A model generated the notes under the pieces. The model did not search any database. It saw nothing but the letters and a program-made list of their open reading frames with translations, and had not been told where the DNA came from. DNA of 64,000 nt from Prolixibacteraceae bacterium UBA6029 (GTDB lineage: Bacteria > Bacteroidota > Bacteroidia > Bacteroidales > Prolixibacteraceae), in NCBI GenBank assembly GCA_002429385.1, contig DIZL01000076.1, forward strand, positions 32,215-96,214, written 5' to 3'. Within the stretch, counting starts at the first letter, position 1, and the number at the start of each line of letters is the position of its first letter. The position numbers and the translations under genes are program-made. This document shows positions 42,677 through 52,594 of the stretch, one piece after another.

Positions 42677-44014
42677 TTACAGAGTCAATGGAATTCCTTT
42701 GTAATAATCGAGCACCTTTAAGGTGAAGATCAGGTTGTATTTTGATTGAAGCAACTTGCTTTCTGAGGTAATCAGGTTTGTTTTCTGAACCAGAAAATCG
42801 ACCGAATTGAGCAACCCTACGTTGAACTTTTCATTGGTCACATCATACGATTCCTGAGTTGATTGCTTTTGTTCGAGACTGGCGTTATATTGTTCCTGCG
42901 CAGATACGACATCTACACAGGCTTGTTCAATTTCTTTCCGTAGTTGATTCTTTGTATTGACCACATCAAGTTCAGCATTGTCTACATTGATTGAAGCAAT
43001 CCCCACATTGGTCTTTATCTGTTTCTTTTGGAAAATGGGAATCGAAAGACTTAACCCAAGCGATGGGTTTATTTTATCATTTAACTGTGTGGTATAGTTT
43101 GAATTTGTTGTCAGGCTTGAAAAACCGCTTGATAATCCACCATTCATTGAAATAACCGGCAGATAATCTGCTTTGGCAATTTGAACATTCAGTGCAGTGC
43201 TTTCCTTGGTCAGTTCAGCATTCTTAATTTCAGGTTTAATCCCCAGGGCAAGGTTGTAAACATCCTGTGAATTAGGCTGAACAGTCGCTATCAAAATGCT
43301 GTCAAGGTTTGGTGAACTAACTGCAAAATTTGGATCAACAGGTAATTCCATCAACTGTTCCAAAGTAACATTGTCGATGGCATAAGTGCTTTGTGCCGTT
43401 ACCATGGTTGATTTCTCAGTCGAAAGTTCAGACTTGATCTGTAAATAATCAGACAACGAAATGAGCCCAATGTCCATACGTTCTTTAGCCAAACCAAGCT
43501 GTTCAGTGGTTGACTCAATCTGCTTCTTTGCATTCTTAACATTTTCGTTGGCATAAAGCAATTGCAGATAGGCATTGACAATATTCAAGCCAACCGATTC
43601 CTTGACTGATTCCGAATAATACTTACCGCTTTCAAGGTTTAGCTCAGCCTGTTTTATCCGGGTCTTAAGCTTTTCACCGTTATAAAGCGAAACACTGGCA
43701 TTGAGACCATAGTTTGTGCTGTTCGAACCATTATTGCTTCCATACTGACCGGTTGTTGCATCGAATCCCTTGTACCAATTCAGATTTTCGCTGACTGATG
43801 CATTGACTGAAGGCAAGCGGTTAAACTTAGCCTGATTGGCATAGAGCTGATTCTGATCATTGGTCAGGCCTGTCTTCTTTATCTGGATATTTTTGTCCAA
43901 AGCGTATTTGATGCAATCCTCTAAGGTCCAGACTTTGCTTTGTGCGTTAACCGATAATCCTGCTAACATAAGCAAGATAGCGGTAATCATTAATCTTGTT
44001 TTCATTGTGTTCAT
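42677..44014 (-). CDS. TolC-family outer-membrane efflux protein
   Basis: The protein has 445 residues with a signal peptide (MKTRLMITAILLMLAGLSVN, ending AQS). It has two OEP repeats of long coiled-coil helices, with WTLEDCIKYALDKNI and VNAYLQLLYANENVKNA, in each half. As a trimer it forms the outer-membrane exit duct. It is the first gene of the tolC-macA-macB-macB' order. Starts at 44014 or 44005 are both possible. Confidence 0.92.
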   Translation of the reverse strand: MNTMKTRLMITAILLMLAGLSVNAQSKVWTLEDCIKYALDKNIQIKKTGLTNDQNQLYANQAKFNRLPSVNASVSENLNWYKGFDATTGQYGSNNGSNSTNYGLNASVSLYNGEKLKTRIKQAELNLESGKYYSESVKESVGLNIVNAYLQLLYANENVKNAKKQIESTTEQLGLAKERMDIGLISLSDYLQIKSELSTEKSTMVTAQSTYAIDNVTLEQLMELPVDPNFAVSSPNLDSILIATVQPNSQDVYNLALGIKPEIKNAELTKESTALNVQIAKADYLPVISMNGGLSSGFSSLTTNSNYTTQLNDKINPSLGLSLSIPIFQKKQIKTNVGIASINVDNAELDVVNTKNQLRKEIEQACVDVVSAQEQYNASLEQKQSTQESYDVTNEKFNVGLLNSVDFLVQKTNLITSESKLLQSKYNLIFTLKVLDYYKGIPLTL

Positions 44015-44189
44015 GGCTTCGGGTACTAATTTGAACCGAAACTACGAAGGGATTATGAACTGCTAAAATGAAATAGACGTTTAGGTGGATTTTATCGACG
44101 AATAGGGAGATTTTGTGGTTACTAATGGAGGCAAAACATATGAAATAACTGTCAAACAGGTATAACTTGAATGTTCCAGAGCTCATTTA

Positions 44190-44220
44190 TTGGTTGCTTA
44201 TAAAAAAAGAAGTATTTTTG
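44190..44220 (+). promoter_or_regulatory. Promoter for toxin-antitoxin pair
   Basis: TTG (44190-44192) and TATTTTTG (44213-44220) are 20 nt apart, a good Bacteroidota promoter. The start near 44227 lies about 11 nt before the antitoxin ATG. Confidence 0.6.
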
Positions 44221-44237
44221 GGTAAACAATTAACGTT

Positions 44238-44474
44238 ATGAGCACAATAGAATTAAGACGACTTATCACTGAGCATCTGTCTCAAATTGAGGATATTTCA
44301 TTTCTGAATGCGATCAATGCTATACTGGAATCAAAAGTATCTGAAGGGATATATAAACTCAGTGATTTCCAGAAGGAACGAATAGAAGTAGCCAGACAAC
44401 AGCTTAAAAACGGGGAGACCATCTCGCACAACGATTTACAAAAAGAAATTGACCAATGGCTAAGTACAAGATAG
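44238..44474 (+). CDS. Antitoxin-like protein of ParE/RelE module
   Basis: The protein has 78 residues, mostly helical and charged (FQKERIEVARQQLKNGETI, HNDLQKEIDQWLS). It has the size and position of an antitoxin and overlaps the toxin gene by 19 bp. I do not recognise a DNA-binding motif with certainty. Antitoxins of this type bind and neutralise the toxin and repress their own promoter. Confidence 0.7.
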   Translation: MSTIELRRLITEHLSQIEDISFLNAINAILESKVSEGIYKLSDFQKERIEVARQQLKNGETISHNDLQKEIDQWLSTR

Positions 44475-44770
44475 CATGGTCACTTGAAGCTAGATTGGAT
44501 CTGATCGATATTCTCGACTTCTACTTAAAGAAAAATGGTACACCTATATATAGTCGAAAGCTTAACGCAAAAATAAATAAAGGAATCCATTTAGTTTCAA
44601 AGAATCCATTTCTTGGTACTCCAACTGAATATGATTCAATAAGAACTTTAGCCATTGATGATTATCAGATTATTTATGAGATTCTTGACCAATTGATTTT
44701 TGTAATCATGGTATGGGATTGTCGGCAAGACCCGGAGAAAAGAATAATTGATCAAAGAAAAAAGTCATAA
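44456..44770 (+). CDS. ParE/RelE-family toxin
   Basis: The protein has 104 residues. YKIAWSLEARLDLIDILDFYLKK and DYQIIYEILDQLIFVIMVWDCRQDP (given in parts) match the ParE/RelE fold: N-terminal helices and a C-terminal beta-sheet ending with the VxxVxDxRxxP motif. RelE toxins cut mRNA on the ribosome, while ParE poisons gyrase; which applies here cannot be said by eye. It is translated together with the antitoxin. Confidence 0.82.
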   Translation: MAKYKIAWSLEARLDLIDILDFYLKKNGTPIYSRKLNAKINKGIHLVSKNPFLGTPTEYDSIRTLAIDDYQIIYEILDQLIFVIMVWDCRQDPEKRIIDQRKKS

Positions 44771-44954
44771 TACATCACTTCTTCATAAAACTCACCCAGA
44801 TTGTTCTTCGAACAATTCATTTAACCCAACAACATCCCTGAAATAATATTCTGTTCGTACTTCATTTTGTATAAACAAAACGGATTATATTCTGTTTTAT
44901 AAACTAATTCAATGAAGGATTTTAACTTTTAATAATTACAGAAAATTAAATCTT

Positions 44955-45479
44955 ATGAAAAGACATTTTTATGCATTCGCGGCTATCGTAATCTTTTTTG
45001 CTTCTGCTTTTACCGCTTTTAAATCTGTGGATTGGAAAATTGCTGATAGTTATTCCATTAAGTTTGATGGCGGGGATCCATCGGGTGAATTTAAGGGATT
45101 AAAAGGCAGTATCAGTTTTGACCCCAATAACCTGAAGGCTTCAAAGTTTGATGTTTCCATTGAAGTGGCAACAATTAATACCGGTAACGGAATGAAGAAC
45201 ACCCATGCTAAAAGTGAAAAATGGCTGGATGCTGAAAAGTACCCCTTAATTTCATTTACTTCAAAAGAAATCACTAAAGGTTCTTCGGGATATGAAGCCA
45301 AAGGAACACTTAATATGCATGGCGTTCAGAAAGAAATCACACTTCCTTTTACATTTGATAAAGATATTTTCACAGGAAGTATTTCAGTAAACCGCATGGA
45401 TTATAATATTAATACTGCAGAGCCAAATCATGGTGCCCAAATCATGAAAGTTGATATTCAGGTACCTGTTACCAAATAG
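44955..45479 (+). CDS. YceI-family secreted protein
   Basis: The protein has 174 residues with a signal peptide (ending SAFTAF). SISFDPNNLKASKFDVSI, INTGNGMKNTHAKSEKWLD and YPLISFTSKEI are classic YceI features. The family is a lipocalin-like barrel that binds isoprenoid lipids in the periplasm. It is followed 7 bp later by a small membrane protein gene. Confidence 0.92.
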   Translation: MKRHFYAFAAIVIFFASAFTAFKSVDWKIADSYSIKFDGGDPSGEFKGLKGSISFDPNNLKASKFDVSIEVATINTGNGMKNTHAKSEKWLDAEKYPLISFTSKEITKGSSGYEAKGTLNMHGVQKEITLPFTFDKDIFTGSISVNRMDYNINTAEPNHGAQIMKVDIQVPVTK

Positions 45480-45486
45480 GAATAAA

Positions 45487-45885
45487 ATGTTCAAAAAAGA
45501 CTTTACACATGGAATAATTGCCGGCATATTGGCTTCAATTGCCGGCATTATTTATTCTCGTGTATATTTATTTGCCAATGAAGCTGATTTTTCCAAAATT
45601 GTCAATCTTTTCAGTATCATTGGAGTGAATCTGTCAGCTTCTATCCTAATCGCATTTTTACATACAGCTTTTGTAAAATGGATGAAGAAAAACGCAGAAT
45701 TGGTATTTAATTTGACATTATCTGTCCTTTCTTTTTCCCTTATCGTGATTCCCGTTTCAATCACGCTTCCCTTAAATATAGAATTTCCCGAATTATTCCC
45801 TGGTCTTGTTGTCCCGATGTTGTTTTTCCCTTCAATTGCATGGTTTACAATCAATCCAATCTTCGGCAATTCGGATAAAGGCTGA
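45487..45885 (+). CDS. Small membrane protein of unknown function
   Basis: The start at 45487 (MFKKDFTHGIIAG) gives 132 residues; the longer frame from 45451 overlaps YceI. Four hydrophobic segments (about 8-27, 36-57, 72-92, 104-122) fill the protein. I do not recognise a family. It is probably co-transcribed with yceI. Confidence 0.65.
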   Translation: MFKKDFTHGIIAGILASIAGIIYSRVYLFANEADFSKIVNLFSIIGVNLSASILIAFLHTAFVKWMKKNAELVFNLTLSVLSFSLIVIPVSITLPLNIEFPELFPGLVVPMLFFPSIAWFTINPIFGNSDKG

Positions 45886-45962
45886 ACATCGTTATCTGTG
45901 TCTGGTAGGATAAGTTTATTATTAAAACACCCGAATTTGACTTTACAGAAAAAAATGAACCT

Positions 45963-46712
45963 CTATCTATCCAGCCAATTCTTAAACTCCTGAACTCGTT
46001 CGCGGGCTACAATGATGTCAGAATCGTCGATGCCGTCAATTTTCAGGCGAAGACGGGAGTTGGTCCATGCCAGGATGTTGGTGCAGGCATTAATCGAAAC
46101 AATGTATTTACGGTTGATGCGGAAGTATTTTTCAGGATCGAGCAACGGCTCTAACTGGTCTAGTGCATAGTCTATGCAATAGGTATGAGCGTCGCTGGTG
46201 CGAATATAACTTGCTTTTCCCTGACTGTAAAATACTAAAATATCTTCAATTGGAACACTTTTAATTTTGTCGCCCACTTTCACCATAAACCGTGATTTAC
46301 AGATCTTCCCGGCGTCAGTGTTGTTGATGGCAAGAATCTTTTCGAGTAACAATCCCGGCGAAAAGTGTTTTGCCTTTTCAATGGCTTGAGTGAGACGTTC
46401 TTCCTCAATTGGTTTAAGCAAATAATCAATTCCGTTAGTCTTAAAAGCTTCAATGGCATAATGGTCATAGGCTGTGGTAAAAATGATCGGACACCTTACC
46501 TTAACCTGGTTGTAGATTTCGAAACTCAACCCATCGGCCAACTGAATGTCTGAGAATATGAGTTCCGGTTCAGGATTGTTTTGCAGGTATTTTACTCCCT
46601 CACGCACCGATTCGAGCCTTGCAATCACAACCATATTTGGTGCAACCTTTGCAAGTAGTCGCTCCAGATAACTGGCAGCGCGTGTTTCGTCTTCAAGAAT
46701 CAGTATCCTCAT
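45963..46712 (-). CDS. LytTR-family response regulator
   Basis: The protein has 249 residues: a receiver (LIFSDIQLADG, Asp about 57; TTAYDHYAIEAF) and a LytTR domain from about 150 (SYIRTSDAHTYCIDYALDQL, in parts). It overlaps the sensor kinase gene by 4 bp. It is a paralog of the pair at 37464-39268. Its targets may include the neighbouring receptor operon, but no site is identified. Confidence 0.93.
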   Translation of the reverse strand: MRILILEDETRAASYLERLLAKVAPNMVVIARLESVREGVKYLQNNPEPELIFSDIQLADGLSFEIYNQVKVRCPIIFTTAYDHYAIEAFKTNGIDYLLKPIEEERLTQAIEKAKHFSPGLLLEKILAINNTDAGKICKSRFMVKVGDKIKSVPIEDILVFYSQGKASYIRTSDAHTYCIDYALDQLEPLLDPEKYFRINRKYIVSINACTNILAWTNSRLRLKIDGIDDSDIIVARERVQEFKNWLDR

Positions 46713-47752
46713 TTTTCCAAAGATTTTAAGATCGGAATACGAACCTTATAAAATTCATCTGAAGAGATAATTTTAATAGGCTTTTCAGAGAAAAAGGCAA
46801 ACTGTTGAGTGATGTTTATCAGACCGGTCTTTTTCGAATTGGACCCCACGTTTTTTAACTGTAAATTGTTTTCAACTTCGAGCCATTCGCCTGTTTTTCT
46901 GATTTGAATACGGAGTGGAAAAGCTTCGGAAACTTCATTGTGTTTAACTGCATTTTCAATCAGAAGCTGAAGTGTCATCGGGACGATGTAATCATTTTGA
47001 CCGGGCTGTACCTCAATGTCAATTGTCAGTTTTTGTTCAAAGCGGGTTTTCAGTAAAAAAGTAAAAGACCGGATAAATTCAAGTTCTTCGCTTAGAGGTA
47101 CGAGTTCTTTGTCACGGCTATCAAGTATATATCGGAAGAGATCGCTCAGTTGGCGGATAAATTTAATTGCCAGCACTTGATCGTCATAAACAAGGTCGCT
47201 AAGTACATTCAAACTATTAAATAAGAAATGCGGATTGATCTGGTTACGAAGCGATTCATATTTGTAGGCCAGCATTTCGACTTTCAGCTTTTCGGCCTGA
47301 ATAAAAGACTTTTTCCAGGCCTGAAAGAATCCGACAACGGTAAATATCAGCGAAATAATAAATGAAATCAGAAGTGTGTAAGGAACGGCCATGATGATCA
47401 AACTCCAGGATATTGCTGGCGAAATATTCATCCATACTTTATAATTAAACAATTGGACGAGTATAAAAGCCATGATCGAATAGGTCAGAAATGCCACAAT
47501 TTGTATAACAGTCTTCCTTACAGGTGCCTTTATCCACGAAATATTCCGGTCAATATAATCATAAATCAACTGTAGTCCAGCCCATTGAGTAACACAGATA
47601 CCGAAAATCCACAAAAAAGAAATCCCAAATGTATGCCAATCCTGAAATGCGCCTTTCATCATTATCAGAAGGAGCAACATGCTCAGCGCCAGATTGAGCA
47701 AAATAAAATGAAAAATGGAAAGGTTTTTATCGGGTGATCCGGAAACATTCAT
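46709..47752 (-). CDS. LytS-type sensor histidine kinase
   Basis: The protein has 347 residues with about four membrane helices in the first 150 (MLLLLIMMKGAF, LLISFIISLIF), then INPHFLFNSLNVLSDLVY with the phospho-acceptor His, and the HATPase motif LLIENAVKHNE. It is coupled to the LytTR regulator downstream. The glycine-rich G2 part of the ATPase is short (NSKKTGLINI), so catalytic strength is uncertain. Confidence 0.9.
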   Translation of the reverse strand: MNVSGSPDKNLSIFHFILLNLALSMLLLLIMMKGAFQDWHTFGISFLWIFGICVTQWAGLQLIYDYIDRNISWIKAPVRKTVIQIVAFLTYSIMAFILVQLFNYKVWMNISPAISWSLIIMAVPYTLLISFIISLIFTVVGFFQAWKKSFIQAEKLKVEMLAYKYESLRNQINPHFLFNSLNVLSDLVYDDQVLAIKFIRQLSDLFRYILDSRDKELVPLSEELEFIRSFTFLLKTRFEQKLTIDIEVQPGQNDYIVPMTLQLLIENAVKHNEVSEAFPLRIQIRKTGEWLEVENNLQLKNVGSNSKKTGLINITQQFAFFSEKPIKIISSDEFYKVRIPILKSLEK

Positions 47753-47937
47753 CAGGCAAATAATTTAGTATATGGTATGGTAAAGTTAAAATTTATCTGG
47801 TTTCGGAAAAGATTCTTTCTGAAACTAGATTTGACTTTTATGAGATTACATTCGGGGAATTGAAACCAAAAATTCGTAAATCATTCAATAACTTATTCCC
47901 CCGCATGCTTCGGGCAGGTCTTTTCTAATGCCTATGT

Positions 47938-48576
47938 TTATTGACATCCTTTTACAATTTCTTCAAGCTGATCTTTTCCCCATTTCGGAGAAATAGGCGA
48001 TTTTGGCTTGAAATTATCCCAGTTTGCAAGTAATTCTTTAGCTTGCGGGCAAAACGATTTGGCATCTAAACCCATAAAAGGGGCTGATCCCATGTCCATT
48101 TGGAGTTTCATTAACTTTGCACGAGGATTGGAAGGATCGATTGCCATGGCCCTACCGGTTGCCTGAGCAACCAAACCACTATATTCCTGTCCACGTTCCA
48201 TAGGGTTCACAACTAAACGTCCGGTAAGATAAAAAGCCTGCAATACAAAAACTTCAGCTTCACCAGGAGCCATTTCAAGAAGTTTAGAGATTGATTTTTC
48301 GGCTACATCAAGATAACCATCTTTTTTGGTGGCATCCTGTTCCATAAAACTCATCAGGATGTAGCAATGCGCATGATAATACAAAGGAAGCCATTCGGCC
48401 TTTTCGACATTGGCAATCATTTCGAATTTGTTGCCCAAAGCCTGAAAATCGGCTACATCTTTACAGTTCGCATACTGACCAAGAGTTTCGCCCATAGTCT
48501 GAAAATATTCAGGCTTCTGTGCCATTGAAACTAAACTGACAAACACTACCACAATTGATAAAATGATCTTTTTCAT
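47938..48576 (-). CDS. Secreted TPR-like protein
   Basis: The protein has 212 residues with a signal peptide ending at SMAQ. The mature part has helical repeats resembling TPRs (LPLYYHAHCYILMSF, DVAEKSISKLLEMAPG). Function is unknown. It lies between the sensor pair and the TonB receptor, 127 bp after the receptor start region's stop, and may be expressed with the receptor. Confidence 0.6.
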   Translation of the reverse strand: MKKIILSIVVVFVSLVSMAQKPEYFQTMGETLGQYANCKDVADFQALGNKFEMIANVEKAEWLPLYYHAHCYILMSFMEQDATKKDGYLDVAEKSISKLLEMAPGEAEVFVLQAFYLTGRLVVNPMERGQEYSGLVAQATGRAMAIDPSNPRAKLMKLQMDMGSAPFMGLDAKSFCPQAKELLANWDNFKPKSPISPKWGKDQLEEIVKGCQ

Positions 48577-48703
48577 GTTGTTTTTATTTAAGGTTTTATG
48601 TTAATTCAAAATTATTTCATGTTTCAGATTACGGGTTGCAGGATGTCTTTTAACACGAAACTCGAAACTCGTAACATATATATCACTAACACTGAATACT
48701 TTT

Positions 48704-50869
48704 TTATTCAATCTTATCGAGTTGATTGGCATTGCCTTTTCGGGTCAGGGTGATGAAGCAGCCCAACACATAAAAACGGTTCGAACTTGGCGGAATTACT
48801 GCACCAGGATAATTTCCTGAAGCATCAGGCGAACTTGCATAAGTCCGCCCGAATTCATTCTTAAAATCTGCAACATTGGTAACAGCCCCATAAAAGATGA
48901 CGTTCTGACGGTACAAAAAACTCCAGCTCACATCCAGACTTCGGTAAGGCAACATCTTTTCGCCATTAAAAACAGGTGAATTCGGATTGTTATACACCCT
49001 TGGGGACGAATATTTAAAATTTATCCCGGCCAATGACCTTAGGTTCCCGAACCAGTGTTTGTAGACCATTGAGAAGTTATGCTTACTGGCAAAAGTCGGA
49101 ATGGCTTCCTCTGGAAAATTACGATAATCGCGTTTGGTATCCAAATAAGAATACGAAATCCAGTAATCACCATTTTTGATTGTCTTTTTATCTCTCCAGA
49201 ACAAATCAAGACCTTTGGCATAGCCGTATCCAAGGTTATTATAACTTGTCGGCAGATAAAATTCGCCTCCATTAAGCTTGACAAGTTCCTTATAATCTTT
49301 GTAATAAAGTTCAACCCTGATGGTACGGCCATTTGCAAACGATTGAAAACTAAAGGTATAATGATCGGCACGTTCGGGCATCAACTTTCTGGTATAGAGC
49401 AGATAATCATCCAGTGGGTTTTGGAAGAACCATCCGTAAGCCACCGAGAACTGGCTTTTGTCTGTCACCTTATAGGCAGCCGACATACGGGGGGAAACCT
49501 TGAAACTCTTCAGGTAATCGGAATATTCCAACCGTCCTCCGATTCGGGTAACGAACTTCGAAGAAGCATAAATCTGTGCCTCAGTGAATCCTGAAATCGT
49601 CCGATTGGAAAAGCTGTTATCGTGTATTTCGGAGGACATCTGTACATTTTGGTTAAAGGCCTTCTGAAAGAATTCACCACCAAATTTCAGCGTAAACTGA
49701 TCACCAAATGGATAGGAGAAAACATCTTTCAAAAAGATCCCTTGTATGTGTTTGGTAACCTTTGTCTGGGCATAACGAATGTCATCCAGATTATTAGTAA
49801 ACGAGCCTGCTGCATTCATGGACCACTTTTCACCCAGGTTGCCATTCCACGAGCCATTCATGAACTGATTGTTGTTGACCAGTTTATAATCTACAGGAAT
49901 TCCTCCCAAATCAAGATCATTTTCCCGAATGGTAAATCCGCCTTTATCAAAGCTGCTGTAAAACTTAAACAATCCTGTTTTACCGGTCTTCTGTCTCACA
50001 CTCAACTCTCCCGAAGAAGATTCAGGCGCATGAGGCCATTCCAGGTTTTGAGGGGCAAGACTCATATATGGTGTGAGATTCTTATAGCCCAGCGTTGCGG
50101 TTACAGCACCGGTGTTCCATTTTTTTGTTCCGGCTAAATCCATACTGACCGATAAAATAGATATGTCGAGCTGATCCTCGGCAGGCATATCATTGGTATT
50201 CAATAACAGCACTGACGAAAGCGCCTGCCCGTATTCGGCTGAGTACCCCCCGGTACTGAAAACCATTCCTTTAAACATGAAAGGATTAAATCTTCCCCGG
50301 GTATTTACATTAGGTGCCGACGAATTATAGGGAACAGCAACAAGCGAGCCATCGATGTAAGTCTGTGATTCCTCGCTGTCGCCTCCTTTTACAAATAAGC
50401 GTCCTGACTCACCATTGGTTGTCGTTCCCGGAAGCGACTGTAGTGCACCATAAACATCACCTGCTGCTCCTGCCGTAGTCATCATATCGAGAGGTGTGAT
50501 TGTCACTGCCTGTCTTTTGTCTCCCGCTTCAAAAGTTCCTGCTGTAATGTTAACTGCATTCAACTGATTAAATGCTTCTTTCATTTGAATAGTCAGGTGA
50601 ATAGTATCACCCTTCAGTTCCAGCTTTTTCGAATAAGTTTCATAACCGGTAAATGCAACCAACAGATTATAGGTCCCTGTTTTGGTGGTTTTTATTTTGA
50701 ACTGTCCATTGGTGTTTGTAGAAGTCCCATCATAAGTTCCCTGCAAAAAGGCATTGGCTCCTGGCATGGCCTCTCCCTTTTCCTGAGTTACTTTTCCGGT
50801 AATGACTGTTTGCGGGAAGGTATTCACGCTGATTAAAAATAGAATAATTGATATAACTTTCGGTTTCAT
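48704..50869 (-). CDS. TonB-dependent receptor with CarboxypepD-like domain
   Basis: The protein has 721 residues: a signal peptide (ending TFPQ), a carboxypeptidase-D-like domain (VTQEKGEAMPGANAFLQG, with YNLLVAFTGYETY), a plug (GDVYGALQSLPGTTTNGE, RLFVKGGDSEESQTYIDG) and a barrel. It is somewhat short for the class. The ligand is not deducible. On the minus strand a TCATCTTTG box before the start could be its -7 element. No partner lipoprotein of the SusD type is adjacent. Confidence 0.9.
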   Translation of the reverse strand: MKPKVISIILFLISVNTFPQTVITGKVTQEKGEAMPGANAFLQGTYDGTSTNTNGQFKIKTTKTGTYNLLVAFTGYETYSKKLELKGDTIHLTIQMKEAFNQLNAVNITAGTFEAGDKRQAVTITPLDMMTTAGAAGDVYGALQSLPGTTTNGESGRLFVKGGDSEESQTYIDGSLVAVPYNSSAPNVNTRGRFNPFMFKGMVFSTGGYSAEYGQALSSVLLLNTNDMPAEDQLDISILSVSMDLAGTKKWNTGAVTATLGYKNLTPYMSLAPQNLEWPHAPESSSGELSVRQKTGKTGLFKFYSSFDKGGFTIRENDLDLGGIPVDYKLVNNNQFMNGSWNGNLGEKWSMNAAGSFTNNLDDIRYAQTKVTKHIQGIFLKDVFSYPFGDQFTLKFGGEFFQKAFNQNVQMSSEIHDNSFSNRTISGFTEAQIYASSKFVTRIGGRLEYSDYLKSFKVSPRMSAAYKVTDKSQFSVAYGWFFQNPLDDYLLYTRKLMPERADHYTFSFQSFANGRTIRVELYYKDYKELVKLNGGEFYLPTSYNNLGYGYAKGLDLFWRDKKTIKNGDYWISYSYLDTKRDYRNFPEEAIPTFASKHNFSMVYKHWFGNLRSLAGINFKYSSPRVYNNPNSPVFNGEKMLPYRSLDVSWSFLYRQNVIFYGAVTNVADFKNEFGRTYASSPDASGNYPGAVIPPSSNRFYVLGCFITLTRKGNANQLDKIE

Positions 50870-51013
50870 GTCTCTGACTTCTTTAGTTTTGATGATTCAA
50901 AGATGAAACGAAGTTAGCCGTACTCAAAAAAACTGTTGCTGAACTGTCGGATTTTGTAGATGAAGTGCAGAATACTGCTGGAAAAAAGAAAGGAGAAAAT
51001 AGAAAGAGTGGTA

Positions 51014-51484
51014 TTAATCTACCAAATCGCAAACAACGGCACCAGTAACTTTGATTAAATCTTCAGGATTGAGTATGAGCTGCAGTCCGCGTTGTCCGGC
51101 ACTTATAAAGATCTTATCAAACAACTGACAGGTTTCGTGGATGTAAATCGGGTAGGGTTTTTTCATCCCGAGGGGAGAACAGCCCCCACGGATGTAGCCC
51201 GTCAATCCCAGCAATTCCTTCTGGAGAACCATAGCACAATTCTTATTCCCGGAGACTTTGGCTACTTTTTTCAGGTCAACTTCTGCATTGCCAGGAATCA
51301 CAGTCACAAACACACCTGTTTTGTCACCCCGGAGTACAAGTGTCTTAAAGATTTGCTCTATATCCTGCCCTATCTTTTTTGCAAGAGTTACCGCACTGAG
51401 GTCAGACTCATCTGCCTCGTATTCTGCCAATTCATAGACAATACCTTTGGCATCAAGTAAGCGTGCTGCATTGGTCTTTTTCAT
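51014..51484 (-). CDS. ybaK: Cys-tRNA(Pro) deacylase, YbaK/ProX editing domain
   Basis: The protein has 156 residues. FKTLVLRGDKTGVFVTVIPG, YIRGGCSPLGMKKPYPIYI and ISAGQRGLQLILNPEDL (in parts) are the YbaK signature. The enzyme hydrolyses Cys wrongly attached to tRNA-Pro. It is 28 bp downstream of the mutarotase on the same strand. Confidence 0.93.
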   Translation of the reverse strand: MKKTNAARLLDAKGIVYELAEYEADESDLSAVTLAKKIGQDIEQIFKTLVLRGDKTGVFVTVIPGNAEVDLKKVAKVSGNKNCAMVLQKELLGLTGYIRGGCSPLGMKKPYPIYIHETCQLFDKIFISAGQRGLQLILNPEDLIKVTGAVVCDLVD

Positions 51485-51512
51485 CAGCTAAAACGATCCT
51501 GTTTTATTGAAT

Positions 51513-52436
51513 CTAGAAACTGTTATCAAAGACCAATTCTTCCAAACCAATAATGACTGATGTTTCATGAGATTGGCCGGGAGACAGACTGACTGCATCC
51601 TCGAAGGCATTAACCGTCTCGACGCATACAAAGGTTTCATAGGCATCATCCTCCAAATCAGCGATCTGCGTACACGTTTCTTCCCAGGGATTCCAGACTG
51701 TAGTTGCCTTGCTGCCCGTCTTGTCAATCCGGATTCTCCTCCTGTAAATGCTGTCAACCAGAACCACCGGGGCTTCTGTATCGTAATAATGACGGGTTAT
51801 CGCTTCACTGATTTCGAGTTTTTCTTCTTCCTGAATGGAGTCTCCAGGTAAAAGCTGGTTGTGATATTTGGTTCCCTGTAGTCCTTCGATCGAAAGGTTT
51901 CCGATGAGTGAAAGATTGAAATACGAATGCAACGCACTGGAATATTCAAAGGATTTTGAAGAAGTATTGGTCACTTTCAGGGAAATTCCAAGCTTCTGTC
52001 CGACTACAAAGGTCATTTCGGCACAAAAATCATGAGGCCAGTATGCTTTTGTTTCCACCGATGAGTTGAGTTGTAATTTAATGATTGTTTCACCTGCAGG
52101 ATTCGTAGCTGTACTGACAACATCCCAATACATCAGGCGGCCAAAGCCATGTTGCGGCAGTTCGGTATTAGACTGATGAGGTCCGAACCATGGAAAACAA
52201 ACCGGGATTCCGCCACGAATGGCTTTACCGACTTCAAAATTACTTTCAGGACTTACCCACAGGAAATCCAGGTTATTTTGCGGACGGAAACTTGTCACAT
52301 GTGCGCCGTACAGACAAATATCAGCGTCAGCATGTATGTTCGAAACAGTAATAAATACAAGGTCCTCTTCCAGTTCAGCAAATCCGACTTCGCCTTCAAT
52401 GCTGAATTGGTCTTCCAGTTCATCAATATCAATCAT
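51513..52436 (-). CDS. D-hexose-6-phosphate mutarotase (aldose epimerase family)
   Basis: The protein has 307 residues with the YeaD-type motifs: GAHVTSFRP, GGIPVCFPWFGPH, LPQHGFGR and the catalytic HSYFNL stretch (LHSYFNLS). YeaD-type enzymes interconvert alpha and beta anomers of glucose-6-phosphate and related sugars. It carries an N-terminal acidic extension (MIDIDELEDQFSIEGE). It is probably co-transcribed with ybaK downstream. Confidence 0.9.
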   Translation of the reverse strand: MIDIDELEDQFSIEGEVGFAELEEDLVFITVSNIHADADICLYGAHVTSFRPQNNLDFLWVSPESNFEVGKAIRGGIPVCFPWFGPHQSNTELPQHGFGRLMYWDVVSTATNPAGETIIKLQLNSSVETKAYWPHDFCAEMTFVVGQKLGISLKVTNTSSKSFEYSSALHSYFNLSLIGNLSIEGLQGTKYHNQLLPGDSIQEEEKLEISEAITRHYYDTEAPVVLVDSIYRRRIRIDKTGSKATTVWNPWEETCTQIADLEDDAYETFVCVETVNAFEDAVSLSPGQSHETSVIIGLEELVFDNSF

Positions 52437-52594
52437 GGAATATTATATTTGTTTAATAGTATTGTTTTCAATTGGTTACGGCAACGGCAGAAAGCTTAGG
52501 CCTTATCCGATATTCAGCGCAAGGTAGTAATCATTTTTCGGAGATAAAAGTGACATATTTTGTTTATTTTGCAGAATTCTAAATAAAGATAACG

